DNA of 64,000 nt. Origin: Aquarana catesbeiana (Eukaryota > Chordata > Amphibia > Anura > Ranidae). Location of the stretch: assembly GCF_042186555.1 (NCBI RefSeq), contig NC_133325.1:673371640-673435639 (forward strand). The letters are read 5' to 3'. Positions 61,457 through 64,000 of this stretch are shown one piece after another; position 1 is the stretch's first letter; each line of letters begins with the position of its first letter. Made by a program: the position numbers and the translations under genes. The notes under the pieces are model-generated. The model did no database searches. It saw only the letters and a list, made by a program, of their open reading frames with translations, and was not told where the DNA came from.

Positions 61457-62902
61457 AGTGGTTGTAAAGTCAGAAGGTTTTTTTGTCTTGATGCACAAAA
61501 CCTTCTGTGTGCAGCACCCCCCTCAGCCCATCTCTATACAGCGATGTGACAGGAGAGACTTAGCTGCCCGAGACTCTCCCTCCTCATTGGCTGAGACAGC
61601 AGCGGAATGACATTGGCTCCCACTGCTGTCAAAGTCGGTGAGTCAATGAGGAAAGAGGGGAGTTGGACCGAGACGTGGCTTCGTGTCTGAATGGACACAC
61701 GGAGCTTCGGGTTGACTCGGGTGCCCCCATAGCAAGCTTTTTACTGTGGGGGCACTCGTCAGGGGCCAGGAGTGCCAAAGAGAGACCCGAGAAGAGGAGG
61801 ATCTGGGCTGCTCTGTGGAAAACCACTACAAAGGCCAGGTAAATGACAGGTTTGGTATTTTTAACCACTTCCCGCCCAGCCTATAGCAGAATGATGGCCA
61901 GGCGGTGGTTCAGTTATCCTGACTGGGTGTCATATGAAGTCTAGCAGGATAACAGCCGCCGCGCATCGCGGCGATCAGTGGTGTGGTGTGTCAGTCTGAC
62001 ACACCGCTACACCAATCTCGGTAAAGAGCCTCTGATGGAGTCTCTTTACCACGTGATCAGCCGGGTCCAATCATGGCTGATCACAATGTAATCAGGAAGA
62101 GCCACTGATCGGCTTTTTCTCACTTGTGTCTGACAGACGCGAGTAGAGGAGAGCCGATCGGCTACTCTCCTGACGGGGGGGTCTGTGCTAATTTTTTATC
62201 AGCACAGCCCCCCTCGGATGCCCGCCCAGGACCACCAGGGATGGCCACCACACTGGATCAGCAGGTATGCCACCCTAGACCACCAGGGATATTCCAATCA
62301 GTGCCCAGGCATATGTCAATCAGTGGCAATTAAAAATGCCTGCCAGTGCCACCAGTGATGCCCATCAGTGCCACCTTCTAGTGCCCATCAGTGCCACCCA
62401 TAAGTACCCAACAGTGTAGCCTTTCAGTGCCCAGTGTCACCCATCAGTGCCCAGTGCCGCCTATCAATGCCCATCAGTGCTGCATATCAGTGTCACCCAT
62501 CAGTGCCGCCTATCAGTGCCCATCTAGTCAGTGCTCATCAGTGCCGCCTTATCAGTGCCCATCAGTGCAGCTTATCAGTGAAGGAGGAAACTTATTTACA
62601 TAATTTTATAACAGAGAAAAACGTTTTTTTTTTCAAATTTTTCTGTCTTTTTTTATTCGTTTAGCAAAAAAGAAAAAACGCAGAGGTGATCAAATACCAC
62701 CATAATAAAGCTCTATTTGTGAGAACAAAAAATTTTTTTGGGTACAGTTTAGCATGACCGTGCAACTGTCACTTAAAAAGTGACCGTGCTGAAAGCTGAA
62801 AATTGGCTTGGGTAGGAAGGGGGTGCAAGTGCCTGGTATTGAAGTGGTTAAGCAAAAAAAAAAAAAAAAAAAAAAAAAATCAAATAAGACTTTAGTATCA
62901 CT
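61457..62902. mobile_element. T2-like MITE, GTTGTAAAGGC subfamily, with a nested 983-bp element
   Basis: AGTGGTTGTAAAGTC at the left (TTAA 61453-61456); GACTTTAGTATCACT at the right (TTAA 62903-62906). The two halves are separated by 61865-62847. CAGGTAAAT, a near donor motif, lies at 61837. Confidence 0.83.
61865..62847. mobile_element. TTAACC-type element, complete (983 bp), with minisatellite
   Basis: Left CCACTTCCCGCCC, right GGTATTGAAGTGG, TTAA at 61861-61864 and 62848-62851. Interior 62340-62580 is an irregular array of CCCATCAGTGCC(G/A)CC units. The inverted CAAATAGAGC block near 62712 links it to other copies. Confidence 0.87.
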
Positions 62903-62906
62903 TTAA

Positions 62907-63300
62907 CCACTTGCTGCCCGCCCACCGTCATATGATGGCGGGACAGTGCAGCTGTTATCCTGGGCTGCCGTCATATGACGGCGCTGCCTTCCAGGGTCCC
63001 TAGGGGGCGCGCACCCGCCGCGTCACTCGGGTCCCGATGCGCGTGCCCGGTGGCCGCGATTGCCCGGTAACCGAGCAGGACCGTGGATCTGTGTGTGTAA
63101 ACACACAGATCCACGTCCTGTCAGATGGGAGGAGACCGATGGTGCGTTCCTTGTACAGAGGAACACCGATCGGTCTCCTGCCCTTGTGAATCCCCTCCCC
63201 CCACAGTTAGAATCACTCCTTAGGAACACATTTAACCCTACAGCGCCCCCTCCTGGTTAACCCCTTCATTGCCAGTCACATTTATACAGTAACACAAACA
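62907..63300. repeat. TTAACC-type element, left part only
   Basis: TTAA|CCACTTGCTGCCCGCCC, the GTCATATGATGGCG / CGTCATATGACGGC hairpin and the TGGTTAACCCCTTCATTGCC block. No right terminus is seen. Confidence 0.6.
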
Positions 63301-64000
63301 ACACACACAACACCTCCAACGTTGTAAGAAGCTGCAACACTAGACATTGGTGCCTCCAGATTGGCAATTTCTGTGCTTTACTAAAAATTCACAATTTATC
63401 TCATGACCTGCAAAAACTGTAAAAGCCGTGCAACAGACGCTAAAAGTAACACGGAGTTCTAAAAATATTAACCTTGGTGTCTCTGCTGGATGACAAAAGC
63501 AGATCATACAGTGAAGGAGGGCAAACTCCAACTGCATTGTGGGGAAGGAGCTTGTTTAAATCCCGTTTAGGCCTACTTATCTATAACATGGCCAGGAAAA
63601 GAGAGAAACAAGAATTCTAAATCTGTATCTGGCAGTTCATATGATGTCTTTTCTTCTTCAAGGGCCCAGTTATAGAACTATGGGTGTGTGCAGGGGTGTG
63701 TTTCTTTTGTTTTTTTTTTTACTTAGCAGGCGCAATGTCATGGCTCAACGAACATTTCCTTTCTGTTCTGAAATTACATTTAAAGTGGACAGGGTTAACA
63801 GTCTTTGACAATGGTTTATTAATATCGGTTGCCAATGCATCAAAATGCATTTAGACATGTCTGACTTTTATGGGCCTCTTACGCACTAAAATGCAGAAAT
63901 AAATAAATAAATAAACAAACAGAAATGTACTTTTAAAACCGCACTGAGATGTATACCATGACACGTGTATTAATGCAGTCAAGACGCTGACAGTGAAAAT
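63301..64000. other. No supported feature
   Basis: AT-rich sequence to the window edge. The MNT N-terminal (SIN3-binding) exon was searched for on the minus strand and not found. Confidence 0.45.

Noticed and set aside
62340..62603. CRISPR-like array of CCATCAGTGCC repeats
   Set aside because: The spacing is irregular, there are no unique spacers, and it lies in a vertebrate MITE-type element.
50789..64000. MNT first exon with the SIN3-interaction domain
   Set aside because: Searched on the minus strand for a FLEWQAQ-type motif; not found.

Overview
This window is non-coding-rich vertebrate DNA, most likely from an anuran amphibian and probably a ranid frog. The evidence is an MNT-like gene split into small exons with GT-AG introns, many TTAA-flanked MITEs resembling the T2/Kolobok elements of frogs, hAT and Harbinger-like MITEs, two recently active Tc1/mariner elements, and long (TA)n and (TAGA)n microsatellites. 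There are no bacterial features. The species call is inference; the gene and repeat calls rest on the sequence.

The only host gene I can support is MNT, the MAX-dimerising bHLH-Zip repressor, on the minus strand. Three coding exons are visible: a 610-bp proline/glutamine-rich exon (50179-50788), a 42-bp exon carrying most of the DNA-binding basic region (45243-45284), and a 112-bp exon with helix 1, loop and helix 2 (42365-42476). Splice sites and phases agree across all three. The exon with the SIN3-binding N-terminus should lie beyond 64000. The leucine-zipper and C-terminal exons should lie below position 1, or at least were not found. The whole window is therefore probably inside or next to a gene with very large introns.

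Layout. 1-13.9 kb holds T2-like MITEs, TTAACC-type long repeats, a hAT MITE, Harbinger-like MITEs and a (TAGA)n block. 13.9-24.5 kb has dense MITEs, many nested, and a near-intact Tc1 element (22365-24502) that itself carries a T2-like insertion. 24.5-29.3 kb has quieter sequence plus hAT and T2-like copies. 29.36-29.75 kb is a CpG island with promoter-like motifs and no recognisable gene. 30-42 kb has more MITEs, a Tc1 fragment, a perfect-looking hairpin and a possible LTR. 42.4-50.8 kb is the MNT exon block, with a second Tc1 element inside intron 2. 50.8-64 kb is MNT intron 1, with hAT and Harbinger-like MITEs, palindromes and a four-deep pile of nested TTAA insertions at 60.4-62.9 kb.

The main novelty is the TTAA-MITE population. 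At least fifteen elements in several sequence subfamilies share TTAA target duplications and termini of the form AG(T/C/A/G)GG. Several carry an internal perfect CAG|GTAAGT splice-donor sequence. Nested insertions define exact boundaries and the order of insertion. All family names were assigned by eye; no database search was possible.
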